43,574 bases of DNA, from assembly GCA_015060695.1 (NCBI GenBank), contig SUYA01000017.1, forward strand, positions 1 through 43,574, in the 5' to 3' direction. Position numbers and translations under genes: made by a program. The notes under the pieces are model-generated. The model saw only the letters and a list, made by a program, of their open reading frames with translations. It had not been told where the DNA came from and did no database searches. The DNA is from Mediterranea massiliensis. Its GTDB lineage: Bacteria; Bacteroidota; Bacteroidia; Bacteroidales; Bacteroidaceae. Below are positions 16,948-26,055 of the stretch, one piece after another (within the stretch, counting starts at the first letter, position 1; every line of letters begins with the position of its first letter).

Positions 16948-17217
16948 TTACTTACGCAAGCCGAGCTTCTTAACGATGGCACGATAGCGTTCGATGTCGC
17001 GATCCTTCAAGTAGTTGAGCAACGCACGGCGCTTACCTACCAACATAGTCAAGGCTCTTTCAGTACTATAATCCTTTCTGTTGAGCTTAAGGTGCTCAGT
17101 CAGATGAGCAATACGGTATGAAAACAATGCAATCTGGCTTTCTGCTGAACCAGTATCAGTGTTAGACTTTCCGTAGTTGCTGAAGATTTCTTGCTTTTTA
17201 GCAGCGTCTAAATACAT
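16948..17217 (-). CDS. rpsO: 30S ribosomal protein S15
   Basis: An 89-residue primary 16S rRNA-binding protein. It shows the family signature: GSAESQIALFSYRIAHLTEHLKLN (read in two parts, residues 23-46), the RALTMLVGKRRALLNYL segment, and the C-terminal RYRAIVKKLGLRK. Length is standard. It has its own promoter and terminator. The leader is about 40 nt and carries a small CCC-CGAAA-GGG hairpin close to the start codon; whether it serves S15 autoregulation is unknown. Confidence 0.98.
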   Translation of the reverse strand: MYLDAAKKQEIFSNYGKSNTDTGSAESQIALFSYRIAHLTEHLKLNRKDYSTERALTMLVGKRRALLNYLKDRDIERYRAIVKKLGLRK

Positions 17218-17261
17218 AAATGTTTTTAATTAAAAAGTTTATAATATCCCTTTCGGGGCTG

Positions 17262-17291
17262 CAAAGGTAAGCATAATCTTTTAGCCTGCAA
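17262..17291 (-). promoter_or_regulatory. Promoter of rpsO
   Basis: On the minus strand TTG (17291-17289), 19 nt, TACCTTTG (17269-17262): full consensus. Confidence 0.88.
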
Positions 17292-17311
17292 GCGATTCAC
17301 TCATTATTTTT

Positions 17312-18226
17312 TCATTGCTGTTGCAAAAAATATTCTATTTGCCGCACGGTAGCATCCTTCAACAACACGTTTTTCTGTTCGTCGAGCAAGTAAAGGGTGG
17401 GCATTGCCTGCAGGTCGTATAGCTCTTTATGCAAGATGATTTGCTCCCTATCGTGCCCATGTATCCACGATGAGGGCAAACGTTTCAAGTAATTCTGCCA
17501 CAACTGCTTGTCTTCGTCGGGATAGATGGCCAGCAGTTGCAACCTCTTTTCCTCCAGCAAGGATAACACAATTTCTGATTGTTGAAGTGCTTCTATCACA
17601 TCGGCACAGGTATGGCAATCGGGGTCGAAGAAAAGAATCAGCAGAGGCTTGGCAGGCAGATTACGCATCTGTTGCTGTTTCCCATCGGGCCGAGTGTAAA
17701 CAAAATCGTTGGCAGGGGTTCCCACTCGGTTCAGTGCTATCAGTGTCAAGTCGCGCACGGCCCTTTGACGGGTTATGTCGTCCACCTCTGTCGAAGTAGA
17801 AAGATAGCGTGCCACCGATTCATACAGCACATCGTTTCGCAAAGGCGAATTGGGGTCGGTCATATAGCGCCGAAGTGTTTTGTTGAAATAGGCAAACATC
17901 TTAGGCTCCACCAACGATTGCTGAATCGTGGCTTGCAACGACTTCTCCAATACATCAGGCGTAGTACGTCCCAACAAATCAATGTAATTGACCAGTGCTT
18001 GTTCGGTCACGTCGGGCGTATGAATATAGGCCGTATCGCTGAAATCGAACTTATCCCAATAATGCATCAACAAATATTCAAGCCGTTCTTCTACGGTTTG
18101 AATAACAACAGGAATCTCCGGCAAACTGAAAGTCGGTACAGCTTGCTGCTCCGTCGGCTTTTGCCCATTGGCACCACAAGCAACAAACAGAATGCTCAAG
18201 AATAAAAACAGATATTTGATTTTCAT
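17312..18226 (-). CDS. DUF5106/thioredoxin-fold lipoprotein
   Basis: A 304-residue exported lipoprotein; the signal peptide ends at Cys17 (LFVAC). Residues about 35-170 form an all-helical region typical of DUF5106 (RLEYLLMHYWDKFDFSD is a good marker). Residues about 175-304 form a thioredoxin-like fold with an intact CHTC redox motif (Cys204, Cys207 in FFDPDCHTCADV) and AMPTLYLLD as the cis-Pro loop. This suggests a periplasmic thiol-disulfide or stress-related role; the partner is unknown. It contrasts with the DUF4369 protein at 3223-4374, which lost its cysteines. Its promoter overlaps the terminator of the upstream fimbrial operon. Confidence 0.88.
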   Translation of the reverse strand: MKIKYLFLFLSILFVACGANGQKPTEQQAVPTFSLPEIPVVIQTVEERLEYLLMHYWDKFDFSDTAYIHTPDVTEQALVNYIDLLGRTTPDVLEKSLQATIQQSLVEPKMFAYFNKTLRRYMTDPNSPLRNDVLYESVARYLSTSTEVDDITRQRAVRDLTLIALNRVGTPANDFVYTRPDGKQQQMRNLPAKPLLILFFDPDCHTCADVIEALQQSEIVLSLLEEKRLQLLAIYPDEDKQLWQNYLKRLPSSWIHGHDREQIILHKELYDLQAMPTLYLLDEQKNVLLKDATVRQIEYFLQQQ

Positions 18227-18258
18227 ACACTCAAGATATAAAGATTGTCTAATGCTGA

Positions 18259-18288
18259 CAAAAGTACAACATAATCTTCAAGTTACAA
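18259..18288 (-). promoter_or_regulatory. Promoter of the DUF5106 lipoprotein gene
   Basis: On the minus strand TTTG ending at 18286, 19 nt, then TACTTTTG (18266-18259). The -33 element falls inside the T-tract of the preceding terminator (18287-18292). Confidence 0.82.
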
Positions 18289-18330
18289 AAAAGCGGCCAC
18301 TCTATTTTTCTTTTCAAACAGAGTGGCCGC
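18287..18330 (-). terminator. Intrinsic terminator of the fimbrial operon
   Basis: GCGGCCACTCT (18293-18303) pairs perfectly with AGAGTGGCCGC (18320-18330), followed on the minus strand by TTTTTTG. Confidence 0.92.
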
Positions 18331-18369
18331 ATGGGTAGAAAGTAAGTGGGTCTTCTTACTTTCAGCAAA

Positions 18370-18636
18370 TTACATCAAGAAAGGAACATCCAAAATACAT
18401 TCATCATCCGAACTATGAACGATATGTTCATGTGGCAATTTATCATACTCAACCTCTACTTTAGCCAACCAAATAGCATTGTCAATGAAATGACATTGAG
18501 GTTTCAAATCGCCTATCAGTTTACCAAGTTTAAAAGCTGACTTCTCATAACCCACCCAACGTTCTCCTTCGTTATAGAGGTATATCTTGTCACCACCCTG
18601 GCTTTCTCTTTCCAAAATACTTTTATAATCGTTCAT
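18370..18636 (-). CDS. Uncharacterised 88-residue protein closing the fimbrial operon
   Basis: The protein starts MNDYKSILERESQGGDK, has no signal peptide or membrane segment, and is probably cytoplasmic. A central beta-alpha-like pattern (KIYLYNEGERWVGYEKSAF, then LGKLIGDLKPQ and WLAKVEVEYDKLP) makes a small folded domain likely. The ORF lies 39 bp after the large DUF4906 gene and is directly followed by the operon terminator, which argues that it is translated. I do not recognise its family with certainty and assign no function. Confidence 0.65.
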   Translation of the reverse strand: MNDYKSILERESQGGDKIYLYNEGERWVGYEKSAFKLGKLIGDLKPQCHFIDNAIWLAKVEVEYDKLPHEHIVHSSDDECILDVPFLM

Positions 18637-18675
18637 GAGTTTTAGTATTTAAGTTCAACACTATTTCATTTATCT

Positions 18676-21630
18676 CTAATTAATATCCCGTACACAACGG
18701 ATAGAATTAGTAAGACCTTGCATCTGAATATTAGCCGTAGCACTACTTACACTCCACGTATCACGGAAGTCGTACTTGAAGCGAGTGCGGCAAAGTGTAT
18801 TCAGGCCTGTTATCTCCAACTGACGCATCAAGGTCATTTCGCGCAAGTTAGGAATACGCCATCCGTTACCCAAACGGCTGCAATTATCATTACTGCTGGT
18901 CAGATAATTCTGAGAAGCGCTCAGATTCCGGGTATAAACCTCAAAACCACTGGCATAAAGTTCATTACCTTCTTCGTCGTATTCATGGCTTCCCAAGTTT
19001 CCATTCGTAACCTTGCTACGATTGCGTACTTTGCTATTCAATAAGTCATAGGTCACTACATTATTGTTATACTCCATATAGCTATCATACGGTTCATTAC
19101 CAGAGCGTGAATTATCAGTACCCAGATAGCGTACACAACGGTAATGGTAGTTATAATTCGACCAATACGAGCCACCGTTTCCACTATTGTTAGCCCAACT
19201 GTTACGTTCGGCCATGGTAGATACCGAAGTACCTTCTTCCGACCAAAGAATGTAGAAACCATAATCATTGTTACTGCGGTCACGATCGGTACTGGTAGCA
19301 AAGTGCTTGTAAACCTGGCCACGAGCTGCCTGACTGTTGGCGGTATTGGCCACTTCGGGATAGTGGAACAATTGCGCCTCTTCCAATACTTGTTCACCAA
19401 TGTAGAATGCCTGCATCTGTTCTACAGCCGGAAGATACCACTTCAAGTCAGCATCGGCCACATTGTCCGAACCACTTTCGTTACGGTTGCGCTGCATACA
19501 AGCAATGTAAGCATATTGATAGGCATTATTCATACCCTGCAAGAAATTCATGTCATTTGTTTGCAAATTCTCCTTACTATTGCTTTGAATCGCCTTGTTC
19601 ATTTCCACATTGGTATATCCATTAGCCGGATGGTTGATGATGGTATTCCATGCTGCTCCATTCACCAAAGTCTTGAAATTTGCCCAACCGTCATTCGTGC
19701 TGGTCGGATTGGCAATACCCTGAGAACCTTTCCAATTCAACTTACCGGTTTCGTTAATCGTTTCAACACCGTAAGCTATCACCTGACCGGTAGAGGGGTC
19801 GGTAGAGTAGAACGTGCGGATTGAACGTTGTTCCAAGATATAAGCCGAATTTACCAATGAACTTTCTCCATCTTCACTGTTTTGTGTAGCACAGAGCAGG
19901 TATAACTTACGATCCGGTTGGTTAGCGAAAGACTTCCAGATGTTTACACCGTTATCGGCCAAGCTTGATTTAGCCACCGGAAGGTCGGCTTCGTCGTAAT
20001 AATATTCGTCCACAAAGCAGGTGTAAGTCACCTTGCCTGCCGCATTGAAAGGCGCCGGAATAGTCTGCTCATCGCTTTCCAAGTAACTTTCAACCGCTAC
20101 TTCCAATTCGTCCAACAAGCCGTCAACTGTCAAGAATGCAGCATCTTTATTATAAGTAGCCAATGTTTGTTCGGCATTGTTGTTTTGAACAATCTTTACC
20201 CATGCACGATCTTTTTCACCATCTACTCCGGTCATGTTTGAATAAGGAGTAGAGACCGCACTATGGAAACGCTTGCCTTCAATCTCTTGTGCCTTGCGAT
20301 AGCGTGAAACCAGGTCGTTGATTTCAAATTCCAACAAAACAGTTTCATAGTGAGAATCGAGCTTATAGATATTACTGCTGCTCAAGAACACCACTTCGCC
20401 GGTTGCTCCCGGTACATTTTCAATGGTACCATCTTCATCACCCTTGCTTTCAACTTCCACTACAATGCTATTCACACCGGCCACCTTCACATTATAAGTG
20501 TATTTGGTATTGCGATTACTGAAGAAATCGTCGGCATCATTATTCAGATAACCCAGGTGGATGACGTATGTCACATCGGCCGAAACCTGCTGTTCGCCGG
20601 TTGTACCTTCTTGTTGAGAAGCGTCGGTAGTTCCTTCATAAGTGCCATGCACCACCACATAAGTGGCATTGTCGGGTGCATTTTCATAGATGCGAGGAGT
20701 TCCCGGTACATGATTTTGCTTGTTTTCCAATGTTTCGCGTTCGCGTTCTTTATAGTCGGTGAATATATTCTTTGAGACCTTGCGGTTTTCAGGAATATAG
20801 AATGTAAACGAGTTACCGTCAATGTATTTCTTCGATTCGTAAGTTGTATAAAAATCGGCCGCATTATTAGAGGCGTCCCAATTACCATAAGTAGTAGATG
20901 CACGGTCGGCTCTCTTTTCCAACAACATAGAACTTGCAGGAGCATTTACACAATACCAATCTAAGGCTGTAAATGTAGAGTTACTATTAGCCGCTGAGAA
21001 ATTGAATGTAATTTCAGAGTCCAGTCTCTTCAAACGGATATGTTTAATCTCTCTGGTAGCTGCTGTAATCGTATAGTAATCCTTATTGGCATCGGCACAA
21101 ATACCGGCCATGAGGTAAGTAGCACCTACGCGGGTCAAATTGCGGGCTGTACTTTGAATATTCACAGAAGCACCGAGTAAAGCCTCGCGGGTATTGATGG
21201 CATCCAATTGGCTCTTTATATTACCATAGATATCGCTATTGATATTGGCAAATCCATAAATATAAGCCTGACCTACAGGAACTGTTGCTGTGATGTAATT
21301 AGTATTCTCAGTCGTAGTATTGCCTTGATAAGTCTCACCGTTTACATTCAGTGCAGCCTCATCGTAATATTGCTTGAAAACAATCTTACCGGATGCATCA
21401 AAAACGAATACATACAAATCACTTACCGCATTTTCGTCCACGACTTTTGTTGTCACCTCTGCCTTATCGCGTTCGGGAGTAGATACACCGATCTTTACTT
21501 CAACCAATCTAGATTCTGTGTTCTCTTGAACTTCGAAAGGAACATCGTCTGCCGTGCAAGCAATGATGGCAACAACCGCAAACATTGCTAACATGCCATT
21601 TAAGAACTTATATAAACTATTTCTTTTCAT
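18676..21630 (-). CDS. Large DUF4906-type fimbrial accessory lipoprotein with two lectin-like domains
   Basis: A 984-residue surface lipoprotein with signal peptide and lipobox AIIAC (Cys25). Residues about 40-400 form a fimbrillin-like N-terminal part (VEVKIGVSTPERDK, LYVFVFDASGKIVFKQYY, VPVGQAYIYGFANI), typical of the DUF4906 proteins encoded in Bacteroides fimbrial operons. Two Fib_succ_major/DUF1566-like modules follow: one around WYLPAVEQMQAFYIG ... LWSEEGT ... YRCVRYLG, the other around WRIPNLREMTLMRQ ... TWSVSSAT ... IRCVRDIN at the C-terminus. The size, position as fourth gene after mfa1, and adhesin-like modules suggest a fimbrial tip or accessory component. This is inferred. It starts 20 bp after the preceding gene. 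Confidence 0.82.
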   Translation of the reverse strand: MKRNSLYKFLNGMLAMFAVVAIIACTADDVPFEVQENTESRLVEVKIGVSTPERDKAEVTTKVVDENAVSDLYVFVFDASGKIVFKQYYDEAALNVNGETYQGNTTTENTNYITATVPVGQAYIYGFANINSDIYGNIKSQLDAINTREALLGASVNIQSTARNLTRVGATYLMAGICADANKDYYTITAATREIKHIRLKRLDSEITFNFSAANSNSTFTALDWYCVNAPASSMLLEKRADRASTTYGNWDASNNAADFYTTYESKKYIDGNSFTFYIPENRKVSKNIFTDYKERERETLENKQNHVPGTPRIYENAPDNATYVVVHGTYEGTTDASQQEGTTGEQQVSADVTYVIHLGYLNNDADDFFSNRNTKYTYNVKVAGVNSIVVEVESKGDEDGTIENVPGATGEVVFLSSSNIYKLDSHYETVLLEFEINDLVSRYRKAQEIEGKRFHSAVSTPYSNMTGVDGEKDRAWVKIVQNNNAEQTLATYNKDAAFLTVDGLLDELEVAVESYLESDEQTIPAPFNAAGKVTYTCFVDEYYYDEADLPVAKSSLADNGVNIWKSFANQPDRKLYLLCATQNSEDGESSLVNSAYILEQRSIRTFYSTDPSTGQVIAYGVETINETGKLNWKGSQGIANPTSTNDGWANFKTLVNGAAWNTIINHPANGYTNVEMNKAIQSNSKENLQTNDMNFLQGMNNAYQYAYIACMQRNRNESGSDNVADADLKWYLPAVEQMQAFYIGEQVLEEAQLFHYPEVANTANSQAARGQVYKHFATSTDRDRSNNDYGFYILWSEEGTSVSTMAERNSWANNSGNGGSYWSNYNYHYRCVRYLGTDNSRSGNEPYDSYMEYNNNVVTYDLLNSKVRNRSKVTNGNLGSHEYDEEGNELYASGFEVYTRNLSASQNYLTSSNDNCSRLGNGWRIPNLREMTLMRQLEITGLNTLCRTRFKYDFRDTWSVSSATANIQMQGLTNSIRCVRDIN

Positions 21631-21650
21631 AACTATTTCCTTTTTCTAAA

Positions 21651-22700
21651 TTAATTAAATTCTGGTATATTTATTGTCACTTCATCCCAATTTTCCACCA
21701 CATAATAGAGCTTACATTCAATAGTGGTTTGGGTTACACTGGATATATTGAAGATGTATGAATGATTGCGAATAATATCCCATTCATAATCTGCAAAGTT
21801 CAATGTCTTACTCTTCGATACATCATTATAAGTATAATATACATCCATGCAGAGTGCCTTACTTGCATCATCATTCAACTGCTCCGGCACATATATCTTA
21901 TCAGAATAAGCCTTGGTTTCTGCTTGACAATTATACACGATATCATTTCTTACCTGAGCAGTAGCCGGAACCTCTGAACCGACATTGGCATATTGAACAT
22001 TCACATTCGCATTAGGCACCTTTCCCGACACGCAGAAGCCTCTGTCCAACGAATTTCTTAGCTTAATCGAATCTATCCTGAATCCCTCAAAACCCTGTTT
22101 TTCATTTATCCAAATATTTACTTTACCCAATGCTCTGTATAGACTTACAGAAGCATTTACGCTCCCATTTACAACCGTAGTAGGCATGGCTGTCGTTCCC
22201 CACATCGGGATGGAGCGGGTACTGATGTTCCATCCATTAACGTCCGTATTTAAGAATATAGCGGCTGCATACAATGCATTTATATCGGTAAATCCCTTTA
22301 ACCAAGATGCAACATCTGTTGCAATTCCTTGGTTCTTGATGTTTGTCATTACAACAATTTTACTCGCTTCTTGATAATTGCTGATAAGTCCACTCAGCAC
22401 GATTGCATCCGGATTTTCTTGGTCAACCAACAGTTCTGAAACCACTTCTACAATTTCGTTATTTCCGTTCACCAACAGTAAAAAAGCATTTGCAATATAG
22501 TTCTGCTCGGTGGTTGTATAATCCAAAGTTTCCTCTTTACTATCTACATCTCTTGTTAAAGGAGTGTCCGAGAAAGACAATGTCAATCGTACCGGTACTT
22601 TACTCTCCTCCTGAGCGATGGGCACATCATCATTGGTGCACGACACAATGGTCATACTGCCAGCCAATATCATCCATATATTGAATAACCATGTCTTCAT
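21651..22700 (-). CDS. Minor fimbrial subunit lipoprotein
   Basis: A 349-residue lipoprotein; the signal peptide ends at Cys21 (MTIVSC) and is followed by TNDDVPIAQEE. VPVRLTLSFSDTPLTRD and the long beta-rich body fit the FimA/Mfa fimbrillin superfamily. The C-terminus YVVENWDEVTINIPEFN resembles the terminal strand of fimbrillins used in donor-strand exchange. It is the third gene of the operon, starting 19 bp after the mfa2-type gene. By analogy with P. gingivalis mfa3/fimC it is an accessory or tip-proximal subunit. Confidence 0.8.
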   Translation of the reverse strand: MKTWLFNIWMILAGSMTIVSCTNDDVPIAQEESKVPVRLTLSFSDTPLTRDVDSKEETLDYTTTEQNYIANAFLLLVNGNNEIVEVVSELLVDQENPDAIVLSGLISNYQEASKIVVMTNIKNQGIATDVASWLKGFTDINALYAAAIFLNTDVNGWNISTRSIPMWGTTAMPTTVVNGSVNASVSLYRALGKVNIWINEKQGFEGFRIDSIKLRNSLDRGFCVSGKVPNANVNVQYANVGSEVPATAQVRNDIVYNCQAETKAYSDKIYVPEQLNDDASKALCMDVYYTYNDVSKSKTLNFADYEWDIIRNHSYIFNISSVTQTTIECKLYYVVENWDEVTINIPEFN

Positions 22701-22719
22701 ATTCGTACTCCTTATCTAT

Positions 22720-23775
22720 TTATTTTACATTCAAATCATCAAATCTAACAATCCAGTCGTTGATCATAATCTGTGTATTGATCCACTTCATCGTCTTGTC
22801 CAAGAAGAAAGTCATACGATATTCATCCTGACGATCCAGATATTCTTGATTTTCCATATTATATTGTCCCTGCATCTTTGCCAAAAGGAACATCTTAATA
22901 ATAGGAATACTCAAAATCACTTCATCGTTTTGCTTGTTGCGAATGGTTAGAGTTGCATTCTGATTTTCTACCAAACGTCCTACGGTCAATTCAGCTGTAG
23001 CAAAACTGATGTTGTTTTCGCCAGCACCTTCAGCACGAGTTTGTCCATCTTCTTCCAAGAAGCCTGCTTCTGTGTGGTAAGAGTGATAAGTAAGTTGTTC
23101 GTCCTCCATCAATGAATTATCATAATCCATCAAACCATTATTATCGGTAATAGTAAATTCAAAGTCTTCAGCCGGAATCGCTACTCCGTCCATCTGATGC
23201 AGGATAACCTTAATTGCATTTGTATTTTTCACCAAAGGAACTGTTACAGTCTGTTCCATGGCAGCACGAGTAGTAAACGAGTGTTCTGTAACCTGACCGT
23301 GAAATAACGATGATAAGCGAGTATTGATAATAGCTCCATTATCAGCATTACGGGTGTAAATGCGATCCATTTTACATTGCAACTCCTCTATACCTGAACC
23401 GGGAGCTACCAAAGGTACTGAAAACGAATCGTCATCATTCAAACCGGCCCATGCTATCAGTTGATAGTCACCTGGTTGCATATCTACATTCATGGCATAG
23501 CCCTCTTGTGCAAGCACGTCACCTTCTTCAGTTTTCTGATAAACGAGTTTGCCGTTGTCGTCAAAAGCATACAGTGTAACAGACTTCACTTCATTAGCGA
23601 AGGCATCTGCATACTTCATGTTATAATCATATTTAAACTTCACTTTGTAGCTGATTGAGCAATCAACCGCTTCTTCATCGAGTATGCTGTCGCACGACAC
23701 AACGGCGCTTCCCATAGACATAGCCAGTATCATGCTAAGTGAGAATTGTCGAGCGAATGTTCCTAATGTCTTCAT
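22720..23775 (-). CDS. FimB/Mfa2-family fimbrial anchor lipoprotein
   Basis: A 351-residue lipoprotein; Cys28 in AVVSC is the lipid attachment site. The N-terminal CSISYKVKFKYDYNMKYADAF followed by VKSVTLYAFDDNGKLVYQK and PGDYQLIAWAGLN is the hallmark of the FimB/Mfa2 family, which terminates and anchors the fimbrial shaft in the outer membrane. The C-terminus is NDWIVRFDDLNVK. It follows mfa1 after a 128-bp gap that contains a G+C-rich hairpin, probably lowering anchor expression relative to the shaft subunit. Confidence 0.9.
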   Translation of the reverse strand: MKTLGTFARQFSLSMILAMSMGSAVVSCDSILDEEAVDCSISYKVKFKYDYNMKYADAFANEVKSVTLYAFDDNGKLVYQKTEEGDVLAQEGYAMNVDMQPGDYQLIAWAGLNDDDSFSVPLVAPGSGIEELQCKMDRIYTRNADNGAIINTRLSSLFHGQVTEHSFTTRAAMEQTVTVPLVKNTNAIKVILHQMDGVAIPAEDFEFTITDNNGLMDYDNSLMEDEQLTYHSYHTEAGFLEEDGQTRAEGAGENNISFATAELTVGRLVENQNATLTIRNKQNDEVILSIPIIKMFLLAKMQGQYNMENQEYLDRQDEYRMTFFLDKTMKWINTQIMINDWIVRFDDLNVK

Positions 23776-23831
23776 GCTTTTTTTATTTTATAAGTTTATA
23801 TCTTGATCTATTTGCCTTTCCGATTCCTTTG

Positions 23832-23865
23832 AAAACCGTGGGAGGGTGGGTCTCTCCTCCCACGG
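23832..23865 (-). terminator. Hairpin between mfa1 and the anchor gene (partial terminator)
   Basis: CCGTGGGAGG (23836-23845) pairs perfectly with CCTCCCACGG (23856-23865). On the minus strand only TTTTC follows, so termination is probably partial; the same strand carries on into the anchor gene. Confidence 0.65.
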
Positions 23866-23903
23866 ATCATTCATTGTCATCTAATTTATTTCAGTGTGTC
23901 CCT

Positions 23904-25751
23904 TTAGAATTCCACATTAGTGAAACGTACAATCCAAGGAATTATCTTTGCTTCCATAGTGAGATATATTGATTCTTTTGATGATATATCTACTTTCTCA
24001 ACACCATTGATGGTTGTAGCCGAATAACCGAATCCATCCAGACTTGTAACGGCCAATGAGTAAATGTTATTACGCATGATGATGTATTCGTTAGCTCCTA
24101 AAACTGAGTCATTGCCATCTTCCATGTGTTTAATCTGTGAAGTTACATAGTAACACTTACCATTTTCATAGACGGTAATTCCAATTGCTTCAAGCATTTC
24201 TACTGTTACTACACCGTCCAAGTATTGTTGGGTTGAATAATTCTTAGCCAACGCATTGGGGATAGCAGCATTGAGCGATTCCAGATCTTTGTAGAAGCTG
24301 TTTCCATAACGGAACATGTAAGGAATGGCATTCTTGTTAGCATCAAGCATTTGTGCTTCGAAAACGATACCGGTAGTCATATCCATGCGTTGGTTATTGG
24401 CTGTCATGGCGTTTTCTAACAGATAACCCATCGGAGCACCGGTAATGGCGTATTCGGCGTCAGCACCTGTAACTGCTGTTCCATCGCCTGTAGGCAGTGC
24501 TGCAAATGTCAACTTAGAAACATCGGCCTTAGCAGCAGTCCATGCATTGGCATAATAAGCAGTACCATCAAATGTTGCATCCCAAGTCTTGTTGGTTGCA
24601 TCCCATGCAAAAGCATCCTTAGCTGCAGTATTCGGTTCAATCAGGTAGTTTGTTGTACTCAAGGTTCCAAAAGGAGCAGCTGCTGCAGCACTTGCACCAG
24701 TGTGGCGCACATAATAGGCAGCATTGTTTTGGTTAATGAGTGCATAACCGGTCAACTGCACGAAGAAGTCTTCGGTAGTAGATGTAGCCGATTGAGTGCC
24801 CTTATAAATAGGAGTACCGTCAAAAGTGAAGGGTTCCATGATACTGGCTGTCACTTCGTTTCCATCGATGTTACCTTTGTATGAAGCACCTTCTTTATAA
24901 TATGTAGCTGTATTGCTGTTTAACATAGCTACAAAGATATCGCTACGAGAATTAATGTCTGCCTCGTCGGTTGTTGCAGGATAGAATGCATTTTCCCAAT
25001 ACGAGTAACTTCCGTCATTATTCAGTACCCAACCGTTAGTCGGAGTCACTGTATATTGATAACGTTCTGCCTTCACCGGATAGAGATTGTTTTCCATAAC
25101 AGTGCGGTAAGTAACCTTGGCTGCCACACGTTCTACTTCAATCAGCGCACTGGCCGGATTGCTTGCATTGTTTGTTGCCGAAACAGTAATTTCAACCTCT
25201 TGCTTATTTGTCATCATAAAACCTGTATTACCGGTGATGTCGGCAACACTGTTTACCGAACCGCTAAGAAGTTGGTTATAAATATTCAATGCATTGTTAC
25301 GGTTACCGGCACTCATGTTTGCAATAGTAGTTGTCGGATTAACCACAACCAATGCCTTATATGTACCTATCGACTTAACCTCGTAAGCATCATTCATGGT
25401 ATAAACACCCGAATTGTTCTTGTCAGAAAATGCACGAATACCGGCATATCCATCTTCAGAAGCTGCGTCTGTATTATAAAATACAACAAAAACACTTTTC
25501 ACTTCACTCTCCTTTGCTTCACCGGCACTGGCATGACCACTATCGTCTGCATTACCATGAGCATCTCCCGCAGCTTCTCCTTCTACAGTACGGGTTGATG
25601 CAGCAGATGTGATTGAGAAGGTGAGAGACGCATCTACTTTTTCTAATTGCTTTGGTTCTTGAGGTTGAATTTCTTCAAGAACATCATCGTTGGTACAAGC
25701 CACGAGTGCCAGGCTGGCCAACATTCCTAACATCAAACTCTTAATCTTCAT
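23904..25751 (-). CDS. Mfa1-family major fimbrial subunit
   Basis: A 615-residue lipoprotein precursor; the signal peptide ends at Cys19 (LALVAC) and TNDDVLEEIQPQEP follows. An Mfa1-type N-terminal domain is visible (VKSVFVVFYN, SIGTYKALVVVNP, VERVAAKVTYRTV). An Ala/Thr-rich, low-complexity-looking middle (residues about 300-430) is probably the surface-exposed variable part. The C-terminus IYLTMEAKIIPWIVRFTNVEF (read with the break after PW) fits the strand used for polymerisation. In P. gingivalis the homologue is matured by a gingipain and polymerises by strand exchange. First gene of the operon, with regulatory boxes directly at its promoter. Confidence 0.9.
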   Translation of the reverse strand: MKIKSLMLGMLASLALVACTNDDVLEEIQPQEPKQLEKVDASLTFSITSAASTRTVEGEAAGDAHGNADDSGHASAGEAKESEVKSVFVVFYNTDAASEDGYAGIRAFSDKNNSGVYTMNDAYEVKSIGTYKALVVVNPTTTIANMSAGNRNNALNIYNQLLSGSVNSVADITGNTGFMMTNKQEVEITVSATNNASNPASALIEVERVAAKVTYRTVMENNLYPVKAERYQYTVTPTNGWVLNNDGSYSYWENAFYPATTDEADINSRSDIFVAMLNSNTATYYKEGASYKGNIDGNEVTASIMEPFTFDGTPIYKGTQSATSTTEDFFVQLTGYALINQNNAAYYVRHTGASAAAAAPFGTLSTTNYLIEPNTAAKDAFAWDATNKTWDATFDGTAYYANAWTAAKADVSKLTFAALPTGDGTAVTGADAEYAITGAPMGYLLENAMTANNQRMDMTTGIVFEAQMLDANKNAIPYMFRYGNSFYKDLESLNAAIPNALAKNYSTQQYLDGVVTVEMLEAIGITVYENGKCYYVTSQIKHMEDGNDSVLGANEYIIMRNNIYSLAVTSLDGFGYSATTINGVEKVDISSKESIYLTMEAKIIPWIVRFTNVEF

Positions 25752-25853
25752 AGTTTTACTTTAATTAATTAGTTAGACAATGATTTGATTTAAAAAAATT
25801 ATTACACACATTTATTATTACTTACTTGCTTCGGGTTTTCCCTTTCGCTGTTG

Positions 25854-25861
25854 CAAAGTAA
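25854..25861 (-). promoter_or_regulatory. Probable activator-dependent promoter of the mfa1 operon
   Basis: TTACTTTG on the minus strand (7 of 8 consensus positions). The place of the -33 element has no TTG but is occupied by the first of two 22-bp-spaced boxes (25884-25894). The predicted leader is about 95 nt. Confidence 0.6.
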
Positions 25862-25883
25862 AAACAAGTTCTGCAAACTGTTA

Positions 25884-25916
25884 ATTGGTGTTTTATCCAA
25901 AAATCATTGGTGTTTT
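25884..25916. promoter_or_regulatory. Tandem operator pair at the mfa1 promoter
   Basis: ATTGGTGTTTT at 25884-25894 and again at 25906-25916, a period of 22 bp. The first base lies 30 bp from the G of the -7 element. Identical geometry occurs at the DUF3575 promoter. The remaining gene-free stretch 25917-26055 is A+T-rich with no other feature I can support. Confidence 0.7.
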
Positions 25917-26055
25917 TAGAAATATGGCCTTAAAAGGTGTTTAGAGGGGGTTTATTTCATTATTTTGAATAATTCCACCCCTTTATGAATGATTTACATA
26001 TGCAAAACATTCATAAACAAATGAACTTTTTTTTCAAATAGTTTGTTGATATAAA

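Noticed and set aside
25752..26055. Invertible promoter controlling mfa1
   Set aside because: I looked for flanking inverted repeats around the promoter and saw none, and there is no recombinase gene nearby.
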